From contig NZ_VEDO01000003.1 in assembly GCF_007677875.1 (NCBI RefSeq), positions 310,001-374,000 of the forward strand: a DNA stretch of 64,000 bases. Reading direction: 5' to 3'. The stretch comes from Variovorax boronicumulans. Its GTDB lineage: Bacteria; Pseudomonadota; Gammaproteobacteria; Burkholderiales; Burkholderiaceae_C. Shown in pieces: positions 53,500-62,994 of the stretch. Each line of letters begins with the position of its first letter. Positions within the stretch are counted from its first letter, which is position 1. Under the pieces are notes generated by a model. It was not told the origin of the DNA. It saw only the letters and a program-made list of their open reading frames with translations, and did not search any database. A program made the translations under genes and the position numbers.

Positions 53500-54107
53500 T
53501 CGACATCCAGGGCCTGCGCTTCGCCTTCGCGGGCGAGGCGCCGCTGATCGCCGACTGGTCGGCCCGCATCGACCCGGGCATCACGCTGCTGCACGGCGAC
53601 ACCGGCGCGGGCAAGAGTCTGCTGCTGCGGCTGCTGGCGGGTGTGCAGGCGGCCGACGCCGGCCGTCTGCAGATCGGCGACGCGGTGCTGGCCGAGGCAC
53701 CGGCGCGCTACCGCGACCAGCTGTTCTTCGTCGACCCGGCCACGCAGGATTTCGACCAGATGACGGCGCGGGATTGCCTGGCGCAGCTGGCTGGTGCAGA
53801 TGCCGATCTGGCCGTGCGTGATGCACTGGTCGAGGGCTTTGGCCTGGCGCCGCACCTGGACAAGTCGCTCTTCATGCTCTCGACGGGCTCCAAACGCAAG
53901 GTCTGGCTGACGGCCGCGCTGGCCGGGCGCCGGCCCGTGGTGCTGCTGGACGAGCCCACGGCCGCGCTGGACCAGGGTTCGGTGCGCTGCCTGTGGGAGG
54001 CGCTGGCCGCCATCGGCGCCGCGCGCAACCGCACGGTGGTCGTGGCGAGCAGCGAGGCCAGCGTGCCGCTGCCGCTGGCCGCGCGCATCGACCTCCCGTT
54101 GAACTGA
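53496..54107 (+). CDS. Stand-alone ABC-type ATPase
   Basis: 203 residues from a GTG that overlaps the upstream stop by 4 bases. Walker A is LLHGDTGAGKSLL, the signature is degenerate (MLSTGSKRKVWLTAAL) and Walker B reads VVLLDEPTAALDQGS. It is shorter than usual for an importer or exporter NBD, and no permease is adjacent. The ParA-like partner suggests a non-transport or shared-NBD role. Convergent with the short-chain dehydrogenase, one base between stops. Confidence 0.75.
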   Translation: MIDIQGLRFAFAGEAPLIADWSARIDPGITLLHGDTGAGKSLLLRLLAGVQAADAGRLQIGDAVLAEAPARYRDQLFFVDPATQDFDQMTARDCLAQLAGADADLAVRDALVEGFGLAPHLDKSLFMLSTGSKRKVWLTAALAGRRPVVLLDEPTAALDQGSVRCLWEALAAIGAARNRTVVVASSEASVPLPLAARIDLPLN

Positions 54108-54108
54108 T

Positions 54109-55098
54109 TCAGCTGCGCTCGCCGCGGCCCTGCGTGGCCAGCAGCACGCCCAGCGCCACGGCGCCGACCACTGCCAGGCCCAGGCCGAGCGCGAGCTTGC
54201 CCTTCGGCTTGGGTTCGGGCCGGAAACCACCGTGCACGGCCGGATGGCGCGAGACATCGAACAGATTGCCCTGCGAGATGGGCGTGCGCTCGGCGCGCGC
54301 CAGCGCGCGGTCGGCCACCCACTTGCCGATGCGGCCGGTGGTTTGCGGCGCAGCAGCCTGGGCCAGCCGGCCCGGCAGCGCGGCCGATCCAAGCCACAGC
54401 GTCGGCCGGGGGCGGCGCACCAGGCGCACGACGGCGGCGGCCACGGTGTCGGGGTCGACCAGCGGCGGGGGCGGCGCGAGCTTGCGGCCGGTGAAGTTCG
54501 CGCCATGGCGCAGGCCCGGCGTGTCGACGAAGGTCGGGCAGACGTCGCAGACATGCACGTCCGGCAGGTCGGACAGCTCGGCGCGCAGCGCGGCCGACCA
54601 GCCGCGCAGGCCGAACTTGCTGGCCGTGTAGGCGCCGGCGTAAGGCGTGGCGACCCAGCCGCCCAGCGAGATCATGTTCACGAGCACGCCGCTGCGCTGC
54701 GCGCGGAAATGCGGCAGCACGGCATGGGCGCCGTGCATGTGGCCCAGCAGGTTGGACTCCACCACGCGGCGGTGCGCCTCCATGGGCGTGGCCTCGAAGC
54801 GCCCGACGGCGCCCACGCCCACGTTGTTGATCCAGACGTCGATGCCGCCGAAGCGCCGCAGCGCGGCACCGGCCAGGGCCCGCACGGCCTTGGCGTCGGT
54901 GACGTCGGTGGGCACGGCGATGGCCTGGGCGCCCAGGCGGGCGCACTGCGCAGCCACGCGTTCCAGCGTTTCGGCGCCGCGCGCGGCCAGCACCAGGCGC
55001 GCGCGCTGCTGTGCGAAGGCCAGCGCCGTGGCGCGTCCGATGCCGCTGGAGGCACCCGTGATGACGATGACGGGGGACGGGGGCAGGGAAGAGCGCAT
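54109..55098 (-). CDS. Short-chain dehydrogenase/reductase with C-terminal membrane anchor
   Basis: 329 residues. TGASSGIGRATAL (cofactor loop), NNVGVGAVG, then S and YTASK active-site residues (SLGGWVATPYAGAYTASKFG). After about 265 a longer tail ends in a hydrophobic helix (KLALGLGLAVVGAVALGVLLA). The ATG at 55098 gives MRSSLPPSPVIVITGASSG. A further ATG at 55173 is rejected. Substrate unknown. Confidence 0.85.
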   Translation of the reverse strand: MRSSLPPSPVIVITGASSGIGRATALAFAQQRARLVLAARGAETLERVAAQCARLGAQAIAVPTDVTDAKAVRALAGAALRRFGGIDVWINNVGVGAVGRFEATPMEAHRRVVESNLLGHMHGAHAVLPHFRAQRSGVLVNMISLGGWVATPYAGAYTASKFGLRGWSAALRAELSDLPDVHVCDVCPTFVDTPGLRHGANFTGRKLAPPPPLVDPDTVAAAVVRLVRRPRPTLWLGSAALPGRLAQAAAPQTTGRIGKWVADRALARAERTPISQGNLFDVSRHPAVHGGFRPEPKPKGKLALGLGLAVVGAVALGVLLATQGRGERS

Positions 55099-55400
55099 TC
55101 TTGTTCGGTGCTGAGTGCTCGGGATGACGGAGCGCACAGCATAGTTGCAATAGCGTCGCTGCGCGGTGAACACGCTGTGACCAAGCGCATCTTCTGCATC
55201 GCGCCGACAGGCATCCGGCGCGGCGCCCTACACGACGCGCATGGCTGCTGCAGGCCGTCGTGCTGCAGGCAGATTGGTCCATGTGCCCACTGTCCCCGCG
55301 GTGTCTTTGCGGTGGCGGGGCAGGCAGGGCGGCGCACTAGAATCCGGAAGTTTTGTTCCGGCAGCCTGCGCAAGCAGCACATGAAAGAGGAGTCGCATCA
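55099..55400. promoter_or_regulatory. Divergent region between the dehydrogenase and etfB
   Basis: 302 bases without a gene. TAGAAT at 55338-55343 is a likely -10 box for etfB; no matching -35 lies at 17 bases. TGCTGCAGGC occurs twice as a direct repeat (55246-55255 and 55261-55270), spaced 15 bases. On the minus strand TATGCT near 55138 is a possible -10 for the dehydrogenase gene. Nothing else stands out. Confidence 0.35.
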
Positions 55401-56150
55401 ATGAAGGTCCTGGTTCCCGTCAAGCGCGTGGTCGACTACAACGTGAAAGTCCGCGTGAAGTCCGACGGCAGCGGCGTTGACATCGCCAACGTCAAGATGA
55501 GCATGAACCCGTTCGACGAGATCGCCGTCGAAGAAGCCGTGCGCCTGAAGGAAAAGGGTGCCGTCACCGAGGTGATCGCCGTCTCCTGCGGCGTGCAGCA
55601 ATGCCAGGAAACCTTGCGCACGGCCATGGCCATCGGCGCGGACCGCGCCATCCTCGTGCAGACCGATGCCGAGCTGCAGCCGCTGGCCGTGGCCAAGTTG
55701 CTCAAGGCCCTGGTCGACAAGGAACAACCCGGCCTCGTGATCCTGGGCAAGCAGGCCATCGACGACGACGCCAACCAGACCGGCCAGATGCTGGCGGCCC
55801 TGGCCGACCTGCCGCAGGCCACCTTCGCCAGCAAGGTCGAAGTGGCCGGCGACAAGGTCAACGTGACGCGCGAAGTGGACGGCGGCCTGGAAACCCTGAG
55901 CCTGTCGACCCCGGCCGTGGTCACCACCGACCTGCGCCTGAACGAGCCGCGCTATGTCACGCTGCCCAACATCATGAAGGCCAAGAAGAAGCAGCTGGAC
56001 ACCGTGACCCCGGCCGACCTGGGCGTGGACGTGGCCAGCAAGCTGAAGACGCTCAAGGTCAGCGAGCCGCCCAAGCGCAGCGCCGGCATCAAGGTGCCCG
56101 ACGTGGCCACGCTGGTCACCAAGCTCAAGACCGAAGCCAAGGTCATCTGA
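55401..56150 (+). CDS. etfB: Electron transfer flavoprotein, beta subunit
   Basis: 249 residues with GAGGAG upstream. The sequence opens [20 protein letters not shown] and holds [24 protein letters not shown] and [20 protein letters not shown], typical of the beta subunit that binds AMP. ETF accepts electrons from acyl-CoA dehydrogenases and passes them to ETF:quinone oxidoreductase. Followed by etfA after 20 bases. Confidence 0.97.
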   Translation: MKVLVPVKRVVDYNVKVRVKSDGSGVDIANVKMSMNPFDEIAVEEAVRLKEKGAVTEVIAVSCGVQQCQETLRTAMAIGADRAILVQTDAELQPLAVAKLLKALVDKEQPGLVILGKQAIDDDANQTGQMLAALADLPQATFASKVEVAGDKVNVTREVDGGLETLSLSTPAVVTTDLRLNEPRYVTLPNIMKAKKKQLDTVTPADLGVDVASKLKTLKVSEPPKRSAGIKVPDVATLVTKLKTEAKVI

Positions 56151-56170
56151 TTCAGGGAGGAACCACGAAC

Positions 56171-57103
56171 ATGACCGCACTCGTCATCGCAGAACACGAC
56201 AACGCCACCGTCAAGAGCGCCACCCTGAACACCGTCACCGCGGCCCTGGCCTGCGGTGGTGAGGTCCACGTGCTGGTCGCCGGCGAGAACGCTGGTGAAG
56301 CCGCCAAGGCCGCCGCGCAGATCGCCGGCGTGGCCAAGGTGCTGCACGCCGACGGCGCCGGCCTGGGCCATGGCCTGGCCGAGAACGTCGCCGCCCAGGT
56401 GCTGGCCGTCGCCGGCAACTACAGCCACATCCTGTTCCCGGCCACCGCCAGCGGCAAGAACGTCGCGCCGCGGGTGGCCGCCAAGCTGGACGTGAGCCAG
56501 ATCAGCGACATCACCAAGGTCGACAGCCCCGACACCTTCGAGCGTCCGATCTATGCCGGCAACGCGATCGCCACCGTGCAGAGCGGCGACAGCGTCAAGG
56601 TCATCACCGTACGCGGCACCGGCTTCGACGCCGCCGCTGCCACGGGTGGCTTGGCCGCCGTGGAGAGCCTGTCGGCCGTCGCCGCCAGCGACAAGTCCAG
56701 CTTCGTCGGCTCGGAGATCGCCAAGAGCGAGCGCCCGGAACTGACGGCCGCCAAGATCATCGTCTCCGGTGGCCGTGCCCTGGGCAGCGCCGAGAAGTTT
56801 ACCGAAGTCATGACCCCGCTGGCCGACAAGCTGGGCGCGGCCATCGGCGCCAGCCGCGCGGCCGTGGACGCAGGCTATGCCCCGAACGACCTGCAGGTTG
56901 GCCAGACCGGCAAGATCGTGGCGCCGCAGCTGTACATTGCCGCCGGCATCTCGGGTGCGATCCAGCACCTGGCCGGCATGAAGGACAGCAAGGTCATCGT
57001 GGCGATCAACAAGGACCCGGAGGCACCGATCTTCTCGGTGGCCGACTACGGCCTGGAGGCCGACCTGTTCACGGCCGTGCCGGAACTGGTCAAGGCACTG
57101 TGA
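56171..57103 (+). CDS. etfA: Electron transfer flavoprotein, alpha subunit
   Basis: 310 residues. The C-terminal FAD-binding region includes [48 protein letters not shown] and the [10 protein letters not shown] segment. It forms the FAD-carrying partner of EtfB. A strong terminator follows at 57132, so the acyl-CoA dehydrogenase downstream probably has its own promoter or depends on read-through. Confidence 0.97.
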   Translation: MTALVIAEHDNATVKSATLNTVTAALACGGEVHVLVAGENAGEAAKAAAQIAGVAKVLHADGAGLGHGLAENVAAQVLAVAGNYSHILFPATASGKNVAPRVAAKLDVSQISDITKVDSPDTFERPIYAGNAIATVQSGDSVKVITVRGTGFDAAAATGGLAAVESLSAVAASDKSSFVGSEIAKSERPELTAAKIIVSGGRALGSAEKFTEVMTPLADKLGAAIGASRAAVDAGYAPNDLQVGQTGKIVAPQLYIAAGISGAIQHLAGMKDSKVIVAINKDPEAPIFSVADYGLEADLFTAVPELVKAL

Positions 57104-57131
57104 GGACCTGAGCCACCCACGGTTCAGCCAC

Positions 57132-57159
57132 AAGGGCATCGCGGCGCGATGCCCTTTTT
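57132..57159 (+). terminator. Intrinsic terminator after etfA
   Basis: AAGGGCATCGC (57132-57142), loop GGC, GCGATGCCCTT (57146-57156), then Ts to 57159. An 11-base perfect stem with a T-run. It separates etfBA from the acyl-CoA dehydrogenase gene 33 bases later. Confidence 0.9.
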
Positions 57160-57191
57160 CGTTACAGAAGAGAGAAGCAGAGGAGATTGCG

Positions 57192-58979
57192 ATGGCCTAC
57201 ACCGCACCGCTCAAGGACATGCTGTTCAACATCCGCCATCTGGCGCGCATCGAGGAGATCGCGCAGATGCCCGGCTTCGAGGACGCGGGGCTGGAGACCG
57301 CGCAGGCCGTGCTCGAGGAGGCGGCCCGCTTCAACCAGGATGTGGTGGCACCGCTGAACGAGGCCGGCGATCGCAATCCCTCGTCGTGGAAGGACGGCGT
57401 GGTCACGACCACGCCCGGCTTCAAGCAGGCCTTCCAGCAGTTCGCGGAGGGTGGCTGGCAGGGGCTGCAGCACCCGGCCGATTTCGGCGGCCAGGGCCTG
57501 CCCAAGACCATCGGCGCGGCGTGTGGCGAGATGCTGAACTCGGCCAATCTCTCGTTCGCGCTGTGCCCGCTGCTGACCGACGGCGCCATCGAGGCGCTGC
57601 TGACGGCCGGCAGCGATGCGCTGAAGTCAACCTACCTGGGAAAGCTGGTCAGCGGCGCGTGGACCGGCACCATGAACCTGACCGAGCCCCAGGCCGGCAG
57701 CGACCTCGCCCTGGTGCGAACGCGCGCAGAACCATTGCCTGACGGCCGCTACAAGCTGTTCGGCACCAAGATCTTCATCACCTACGGCGAGCACGACATG
57801 GCGGACAACATCGTCCACCTGGTGCTGGCCCGGGTGCAGGGGGCGCCCGAGGGGGTCAAGGGCATCAGCCTGTTCGTGGCGCCCAAGTTCCTGGTCAACG
57901 CCGACGGCTCGCTCGGCCCGCGCAACGACGTGCGCTGCGTGAGCATCGAGCACAAGCTGGGCATCAAGGCCAGCCCCACGGCCGTCCTGCAGTTCGGCGA
58001 CGCGGGCGAGGGAGCCATCGGCGAGCTGGTCGGCGAGGAGAACCGCGGCCTCGAATACATGTTCATCATGATGAACGCGGCGCGCTACGCGGTCGGCGTG
58101 CAGGGCATCGCCGTGGCCGAGATGGCCTACCAGAAGGCCGCCGCCTTCGCCAAGGAGCGCGTGCAGAGCCGCCCCGTGGACGGCAGCGTGGCCGCCAGCG
58201 CGCCCATCGTGCACCACCCCGACGTGCGCCGCATGCTCATGACCATGCGCGCGCTGACCGAGGGCTGCCGCGCCATGGCCAGCGTGGCCGCGGCCGCCTA
58301 CGACGCTGCCCACCACCACCCGGACCCGCAGGTGCGCAAGGACAACCAGGCCTTCTACGAATTCATGGTGCCGCTCGTGAAGGGCTACAGCACCGAAATG
58401 AGCCTGGAAGTGACCTCGCTGGGCGTACAGGTGCATGGTGGCATGGGCTTCATCGAGGAGACCGGCGCGGCGCAGTTCTACCGCGACGCACGCATCCTGC
58501 CGATCTACGAGGGCACGACCGCGATCCAGGCCAACGACCTGGTGGGCCGCAAGACGGCGCGCGACGGCGGCAAGGGCGCCCGGGCCATCGCCGCCCAGGT
58601 CGAGGCCACCGAAGCCGAACTGGCCAAGAGCGGCAGCGCCGACGCCCAAGCCGTGGCGCGCCGCCTTGCCGCCGCGCGCCGGGCCTTCGTCGAGGTGGTG
58701 GACTTCATCGCGGGCGCCAGCCGCGGCGACCCGAACGCCGTCTACGCCGGTTCCGTGCCCTACCTGCTTCTGGCCGGCAACCTCGTGGCCGGCTGGCAGC
58801 TGGCGCGCAGCCTGCTGGCCGCCGAGCAACACCGCGCCGAGGACCCGGCTTTCATGCAGGCCAAGATCGTCACGGCGCGCTTTTATGCCGAGCACATCCT
58901 GACGCGCGCGCCGGGCCAGCGCGACGCCATCGTCGACGGTGCCGCCAGCGTGACAGCGCTGCCGCTGGAAGCCTTCTAA
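57192..58979 (+). CDS. Acyl-CoA dehydrogenase (long, DmdC-like)
   Basis: 595 residues, the long form of the family with an extra C-terminal domain. MNLTEPQAGSDL and FGTKIFITYGEHD are FAD-side motifs; GVQVHGGMGFIEETGAAQFYRDARILPIYEGTTAIQANDL holds the catalytic region and the terminal substrate pocket. It matches 3-methylmercaptopropionyl-CoA dehydrogenase (DmdC)-type enzymes, but substrates vary. Adjacent etfBA would take its electrons. Confidence 0.92.
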   Translation: MAYTAPLKDMLFNIRHLARIEEIAQMPGFEDAGLETAQAVLEEAARFNQDVVAPLNEAGDRNPSSWKDGVVTTTPGFKQAFQQFAEGGWQGLQHPADFGGQGLPKTIGAACGEMLNSANLSFALCPLLTDGAIEALLTAGSDALKSTYLGKLVSGAWTGTMNLTEPQAGSDLALVRTRAEPLPDGRYKLFGTKIFITYGEHDMADNIVHLVLARVQGAPEGVKGISLFVAPKFLVNADGSLGPRNDVRCVSIEHKLGIKASPTAVLQFGDAGEGAIGELVGEENRGLEYMFIMMNAARYAVGVQGIAVAEMAYQKAAAFAKERVQSRPVDGSVAASAPIVHHPDVRRMLMTMRALTEGCRAMASVAAAAYDAAHHHPDPQVRKDNQAFYEFMVPLVKGYSTEMSLEVTSLGVQVHGGMGFIEETGAAQFYRDARILPIYEGTTAIQANDLVGRKTARDGGKGARAIAAQVEATEAELAKSGSADAQAVARRLAAARRAFVEVVDFIAGASRGDPNAVYAGSVPYLLLAGNLVAGWQLARSLLAAEQHRAEDPAFMQAKIVTARFYAEHILTRAPGQRDAIVDGAASVTALPLEAF

Positions 58980-59006
58980 AAACAGACCGAACCAACGAGG
59001 AGACTT

Positions 59007-59966
59007 ATGTCCAGACTGCCCGGCGCCCTGGCGCACCTGCCGCTGCCCATCATCGGCTCGCCGCTGTTCATCATCAGCAACCCCAAGCTCGTCATCGCCC
59101 AGTGCACGTCCGGTGTGGTCGGCTCCATGCCGGCGCTCAACGCGCGCCCGGCCGAGCAGCTGGAAGAGTGGCTGATCGAGATCACCGAGGGACTGGCGGC
59201 CTGGAACCGTGACCATCCGGACCAGCCGGCCGCCCCGTACGCGATCAACCAGATCGTGCACAAGTCCAACGAGCGGCTCGAGCACGACATGGCGCTGTGC
59301 GTGAAGTACAAGGTGCCCATCATCATCACCTCGCTGGGCGCGCGCGAGGACATCAACGCGGCGGCCCACAGCTACGGTGGCGTGGTGCTGCACGACATCA
59401 TCAACAACAAGTTCGCGCGCAAGGCGATCGAAAAGGGCGCCGACGGCCTGATCGCGGTGGCGGCCGGCGCCGGCGGCCATGCCGGCATCAAGAGCCCGTT
59501 CGCGCTCGTGCAGGAGATCCGCCAGTGGTTCGACGGCCCCGTCGCGCTCTCGGGCAGCATCGCCACGGGCGGCGCCGTGCTGGCAGCGCAGGCCATGGGG
59601 GCGGACTTCGCCTACATCGGCTCGGCCTTCATCGCCACCGAGGAAGCGCGCGCGGCCGAGGGCTACAAGCAGGCCATCGTAGCCGGCAGCTCCGATGACA
59701 TCGTCTACAGCAACCTCTTCACGGGCGTGCACGGCAATTACCTGGCGGCCAGCATCCGCGCCGCCGGGCTCGACCCGGAGAACCTGCCCGTCAGCGATCC
59801 CAGCGCCATGAACTTCTCCAGCGGCAGCAGCAAGCCCAAGGCCTGGAAGGAGATCTGGGGCAGCGGCCAGGGCATCGGCGTGATCGACCAGGTGCGCCCG
59901 GCGGCCGACTTCATCGCGCGGCTGCGCCGCGAGTACGACGAGGCGCGCCGCCGCCTGCTCGCCTGA
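59007..59966 (+). CDS. Nitronate monooxygenase family (FMN TIM-barrel)
   Basis: 319 residues. Motifs PLFIISNPKLVIAQCTSGVVGSMPALNAR, AAGAGGHAG (catalytic His region) and GAVLAAQAMGADFAYIGSAF identify a 2-nitropropane dioxygenase/nitronate monooxygenase-type flavoprotein. Many members are detoxifiers of propionate 3-nitronate; others are enoyl reductases or dehydrogenases. GAGGAG lies upstream. It follows the acyl-CoA dehydrogenase by 27 bases and likely shares its transcript. Confidence 0.9.
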   Translation: MSRLPGALAHLPLPIIGSPLFIISNPKLVIAQCTSGVVGSMPALNARPAEQLEEWLIEITEGLAAWNRDHPDQPAAPYAINQIVHKSNERLEHDMALCVKYKVPIIITSLGAREDINAAAHSYGGVVLHDIINNKFARKAIEKGADGLIAVAAGAGGHAGIKSPFALVQEIRQWFDGPVALSGSIATGGAVLAAQAMGADFAYIGSAFIATEEARAAEGYKQAIVAGSSDDIVYSNLFTGVHGNYLAASIRAAGLDPENLPVSDPSAMNFSSGSSKPKAWKEIWGSGQGIGVIDQVRPAADFIARLRREYDEARRRLLA

Positions 59967-59979
59967 CGCGCCTGTCTCC

Positions 59980-61032
59980 ATGAACGATCGGCTCGGGCCG
60001 GTCGACGCACTCAAGGCCTTGGCCTGCGTGCTGATCGTCTGGCACCACCTGGCCTTCTACGGGCCCATGTCCGACCTCGCCCGGCCGCTGGCGCCGGCCG
60101 TGGTCGACTGGCTGTTCGCCTATGGCCGCATGGCCGTGCAGGTGTTCCTCGTGGTCTCGGGCTTTCTGCTGGCACGCGGCATGCTGCCGGGCCAAGCACC
60201 GTCCACGCCCTGGGCCCAACAGGTGGGCCGGCGCTACCTGCGCCTGCTGGTGCCCTACGCAGGCGCACTGGTGTTGGCCATCCTGGTGTCCGATGCAGTG
60301 CGCGCCAGCATGGGCCATCCCGACGCCCCGGCCACCCCGACCTGGGCGCAGCTGCTCGCCCATCTGCTGATGGTGCAAGACCTGCTGGGCGAGGCGTCGC
60401 TGTCGGCCGGCGTCTGGTACGTGGCGATCGACCTGCAGCTGTTCGCGCTGGCGACGCTGCTGTGCCGGCTGCCCGGCAGCTGGGCCGTGGCGGCCATCGC
60501 GGCGCTGACGGCCTCGTCGCTGCTGTGGTGCAACCTCGAACCGCGGCTCGACGCCACCGCGCTGTACTTCTTCGGTGCCTATGGCATGGGACTGCTGGCC
60601 GGCTGGGCGGCACGGGCCACCCGGCCCTGGGCCGCTCTGGCGGGTGTGGCGCTGCTGGGTGCCGTGGCGCTGGCCGTGGGCTGGCGCGACCGCATCGCCG
60701 TGGCCTGGGCCTGCGCGTTGCTGCTGGGCCTGCTGCAGGCCACGGGCGCCATGGGCTGGCAGCCGCCGCGCTGGATGGCCTGGCTGGCGGCCGTCTCCTA
60801 CCCGGTCTTCCTCGTGCATTTCGCCGTGCTGCTGGCGGTCGGCGCGCTATGGGGATGGCTGTGGCCCGACGGCGGCCCGGTGCACCTGCTGGGCATGGCG
60901 CTGGTGTTCGGGCTGTCGCTGCTGGCCGGTGCCGGCCTGCACCGGCTCGAGAAGCGCGTCGTGCGGCCGCGCACCGCGCTGGGGTGGCAGGTGGCGGTGT
61001 TGGCCGCCGGCATGCTGGCGATGACGGTCTGA
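59980..61032 (+). CDS. Acyltransferase-3 family membrane protein
   Basis: 350 residues with about ten membrane helices. The conserved His is in VLIVWHHLAF near the N-terminus, with MAVQVFLVVSGFLLARGM and RRYLRLLVPY following. AT3 proteins O-acylate surface sugars, peptidoglycan or secreted metabolites. No polysaccharide genes are adjacent, so the target is unknown. It is convergent with the GST gene. Confidence 0.88.
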   Translation: MNDRLGPVDALKALACVLIVWHHLAFYGPMSDLARPLAPAVVDWLFAYGRMAVQVFLVVSGFLLARGMLPGQAPSTPWAQQVGRRYLRLLVPYAGALVLAILVSDAVRASMGHPDAPATPTWAQLLAHLLMVQDLLGEASLSAGVWYVAIDLQLFALATLLCRLPGSWAVAAIAALTASSLLWCNLEPRLDATALYFFGAYGMGLLAGWAARATRPWAALAGVALLGAVALAVGWRDRIAVAWACALLLGLLQATGAMGWQPPRWMAWLAAVSYPVFLVHFAVLLAVGALWGWLWPDGGPVHLLGMALVFGLSLLAGAGLHRLEKRVVRPRTALGWQVAVLAAGMLAMTV

Positions 61033-61042
61033 GCGGCCGGAT

Positions 61043-61693
61043 TCAGGCCTGCGGAAAGAGCAGAGGCGCGTCGCCGGGCTGCCACGGCGCGAACTTCTGC
61101 ATGGCTTGCGTGAACAGCGCCGTGGCCTGCCACGTCTGCAGCCAATGCTGTAGCCGCGGCCAGGGCTGGTGCGCGAACCAGGCCGGGTCCACACCGGCGA
61201 ACTGGCGCACGAAAGGGAACAGCGCCGCATCGGCCAGTGTGGCGTGGCCGCCGCACAGAAAGGGCGTCTGCGCCAGGCGGTGCTCGAGCCCCGCGAGGAA
61301 GGGCGCACAGGCGGCCCGCGGTGCCATCGGGTCTGCAAGGCCGAAGCGCTGGGGGTACTTGGCACGGTCCAGCAGCGGTTTGAAGACGGTGTCGTTCTCG
61401 GTCACCAGCGCCAGCATCTGCGCTGGATCGCCGTGCGTGGGGCGGCACCAGCCCAGCGGATCGTGGCGCGCCAGCGCCCATAGCATGATGGCCAGGCTTT
61501 CGTCGATGACCTGGCCATCGGCGAGCACCAGCACGGGCACGGTGGCCTTGGGCGAGGCCTCGCGCAGGGCCTGCGGCTTGTCGCGCAGCACCACCTCGCG
61601 CAGCTCGCAGGTCTGGCCGGCCACGAGCAGCGCCAGCCGCGCGCGCATGGCATAGGGGCAGCGGCGAAAGGAATAGAGCAGCGGCAGCGTCAT
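61043..61693 (-). CDS. Glutathione S-transferase family protein
   Basis: 216 residues. A thioredoxin-fold N-terminus with FRRCPYAMRARLALLVAG and the cis-Pro/ESLAI region (TVPVLVLADGQVIDESLAIM) precedes an all-helical C-terminal domain. The CPYA tetrad is like Grx2-type GSTs (CPFC or CPYC), so a glutaredoxin-like thiol role is possible, with C12 the candidate. It overlaps trhO by 4 bases. Confidence 0.88.
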   Translation of the reverse strand: MTLPLLYSFRRCPYAMRARLALLVAGQTCELREVVLRDKPQALREASPKATVPVLVLADGQVIDESLAIMLWALARHDPLGWCRPTHGDPAQMLALVTENDTVFKPLLDRAKYPQRFGLADPMAPRAACAPFLAGLEHRLAQTPFLCGGHATLADAALFPFVRQFAGVDPAWFAHQPWPRLQHWLQTWQATALFTQAMQKFAPWQPGDAPLLFPQA

Positions 61694-62616
61694 GCCGGGT
61701 CAGGCAGGCCCAGATGGGTGGCGCCGCGTGCGGCCGCGAGCTCCATCTGGCGCTGGCGCTCACGGTAGCCGGCGCGCTGGCCCTCGTCGCGTTGCGCCGC
61801 GCAGTGCGCGCACTGCACACCCTCGACGAACAGCGGCGAGGCCCGGTCCACCGCCGACAGTGGCTGGCGACAGGAGCGGCACAGGCTGTGGCTCCCCGCC
61901 GCCAGGCCATGGCCCACGGCCACGCGTTCGTCGAACACGAAGCACTCGCCCTGCCAGAGGCTTTGTGCGGGCGGCACCTGCTCCAGGTAGTTCAGGATGC
62001 CGCCATCGAGTTGGTAGACCTCGCGGAAGCCCTCGGCGCGCAGCAGGGCGGAGGCCTTTTCGCAGCGGATGCCGCCGGTGCAGAACATCGCCACGGGCGG
62101 CTGGCCGTCCAGCAGAGCGCCTGGCCGCGATTGCTCGGCGATCCAGGCCGGCCAGTCGGTGAAGGCAGCGGTCCGTGGGTCGATGGCGCCGGCGAAGCTG
62201 CCGATGGCCACTTCGTAGCCGTTGCGCACGTCCAGCAGCACGAGGCCGGGGCGCTCGAGCAAAGCGTTCCACTGCGCAGGCGGCACGTGCGTGCCGGTCT
62301 GGCCGACCGGGTCCAGGCCCGCCACGCCGAGGGTCACGATCTCGCGCTTGCAGCGCACCCTGAGGCGGTGCAACGGTACGCTGGCACAGGCTGCGCTGCG
62401 AACGGCCAGCCGGGCGAGGCGCGGGTCGCCACGCAAATGGTCCAGCACCTGCTGCACGGCTGCGTCCTGGCCGGCGATGCTGCCGTTGATGCCCTCGGGG
62501 GCCAGCAGGATGTTGCCGCGCACGTCCAGCGCCGCGCACAGAGCGCGCAGCGGTTCCACGCGTGCGGCGCAGTCGGGCAGCGCCGCAAAGCAGTAGAACG
62601 AAGCGGTGCTTGGCAT
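61690..62616 (-). CDS. trhO: tRNA uridine 5-oxyacetate pathway hydroxylase TrhO (rhodanese family)
   Basis: 308 residues. The rhodanese domain carries the active C179 in PVAMFCTGGIRCEKASALL. The N-terminal extension (ILLAPEGINGSIAGQDAAVQQVLDHL) is that of YceA/TrhO, which with O2 hydroxylates U34 of tRNA to ho5U. A C-terminal tail has four cysteines in CRSC and CAHC pairs (C246, C249, C269, C272), probably a zinc site. It begins 12 bases after mrpG and overlaps the GST gene. Confidence 0.9.
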   Translation of the reverse strand: MPSTASFYCFAALPDCAARVEPLRALCAALDVRGNILLAPEGINGSIAGQDAAVQQVLDHLRGDPRLARLAVRSAACASVPLHRLRVRCKREIVTLGVAGLDPVGQTGTHVPPAQWNALLERPGLVLLDVRNGYEVAIGSFAGAIDPRTAAFTDWPAWIAEQSRPGALLDGQPPVAMFCTGGIRCEKASALLRAEGFREVYQLDGGILNYLEQVPPAQSLWQGECFVFDERVAVGHGLAAGSHSLCRSCRQPLSAVDRASPLFVEGVQCAHCAAQRDEGQRAGYRERQRQMELAAARGATHLGLPDPA

Positions 62617-62628
62617 GCGGCGGGACGA

Positions 62629-62994
62629 TCAGTCGGCCCGCTCGGCTTCGAGCGGCTGCGAATGGCTGGCGTGCGGCAGGTCCACGCCTTTCTGGCGGTC
62701 GCGGAATAGCGCCGCGCGCATCAGGAAGATCGTGGTGACGGGCGCCGTCAGCGCCACGAACAGCGCGATCAGCACGGCGTGCAGGAACAGGTTGGTTCCC
62801 TGCACCGAGAAATAGACGACGGTTGCCAGCATCACACACCAGGCGCCGGCGGTCGCGCCCAGCGTGGGCGCGTGGATGCGGTTGTAGAAGCTGGGCAAGC
62901 GCACCAGGCCGAAGGAGCCGATGGCGGCGAAGGCCGCCCCGGCCACCGCGAACAGCGCGGTCAGGATTTCGGCCCAGATGGGCAGGGGGTTCAT
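62629..62994 (-). CDS. mrpG: Mrp/Pha cation antiporter subunit G
   Basis: 121 residues with three membrane helices. GLVRLPSFYNRIHAPTLGATAGAWCVMLATVVYF is the conserved MnhG/MrpG core. Part of the multi-subunit Na+(K+)/H+ antiporter that keeps cytoplasmic pH and sodium low. The start overlaps the stop of the linker ORF by 4 bases. It is followed by trhO after 12 bases. Confidence 0.95.
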   Translation of the reverse strand: MNPLPIWAEILTALFAVAGAAFAAIGSFGLVRLPSFYNRIHAPTLGATAGAWCVMLATVVYFSVQGTNLFLHAVLIALFVALTAPVTTIFLMRAALFRDRQKGVDLPHASHSQPLEAERAD

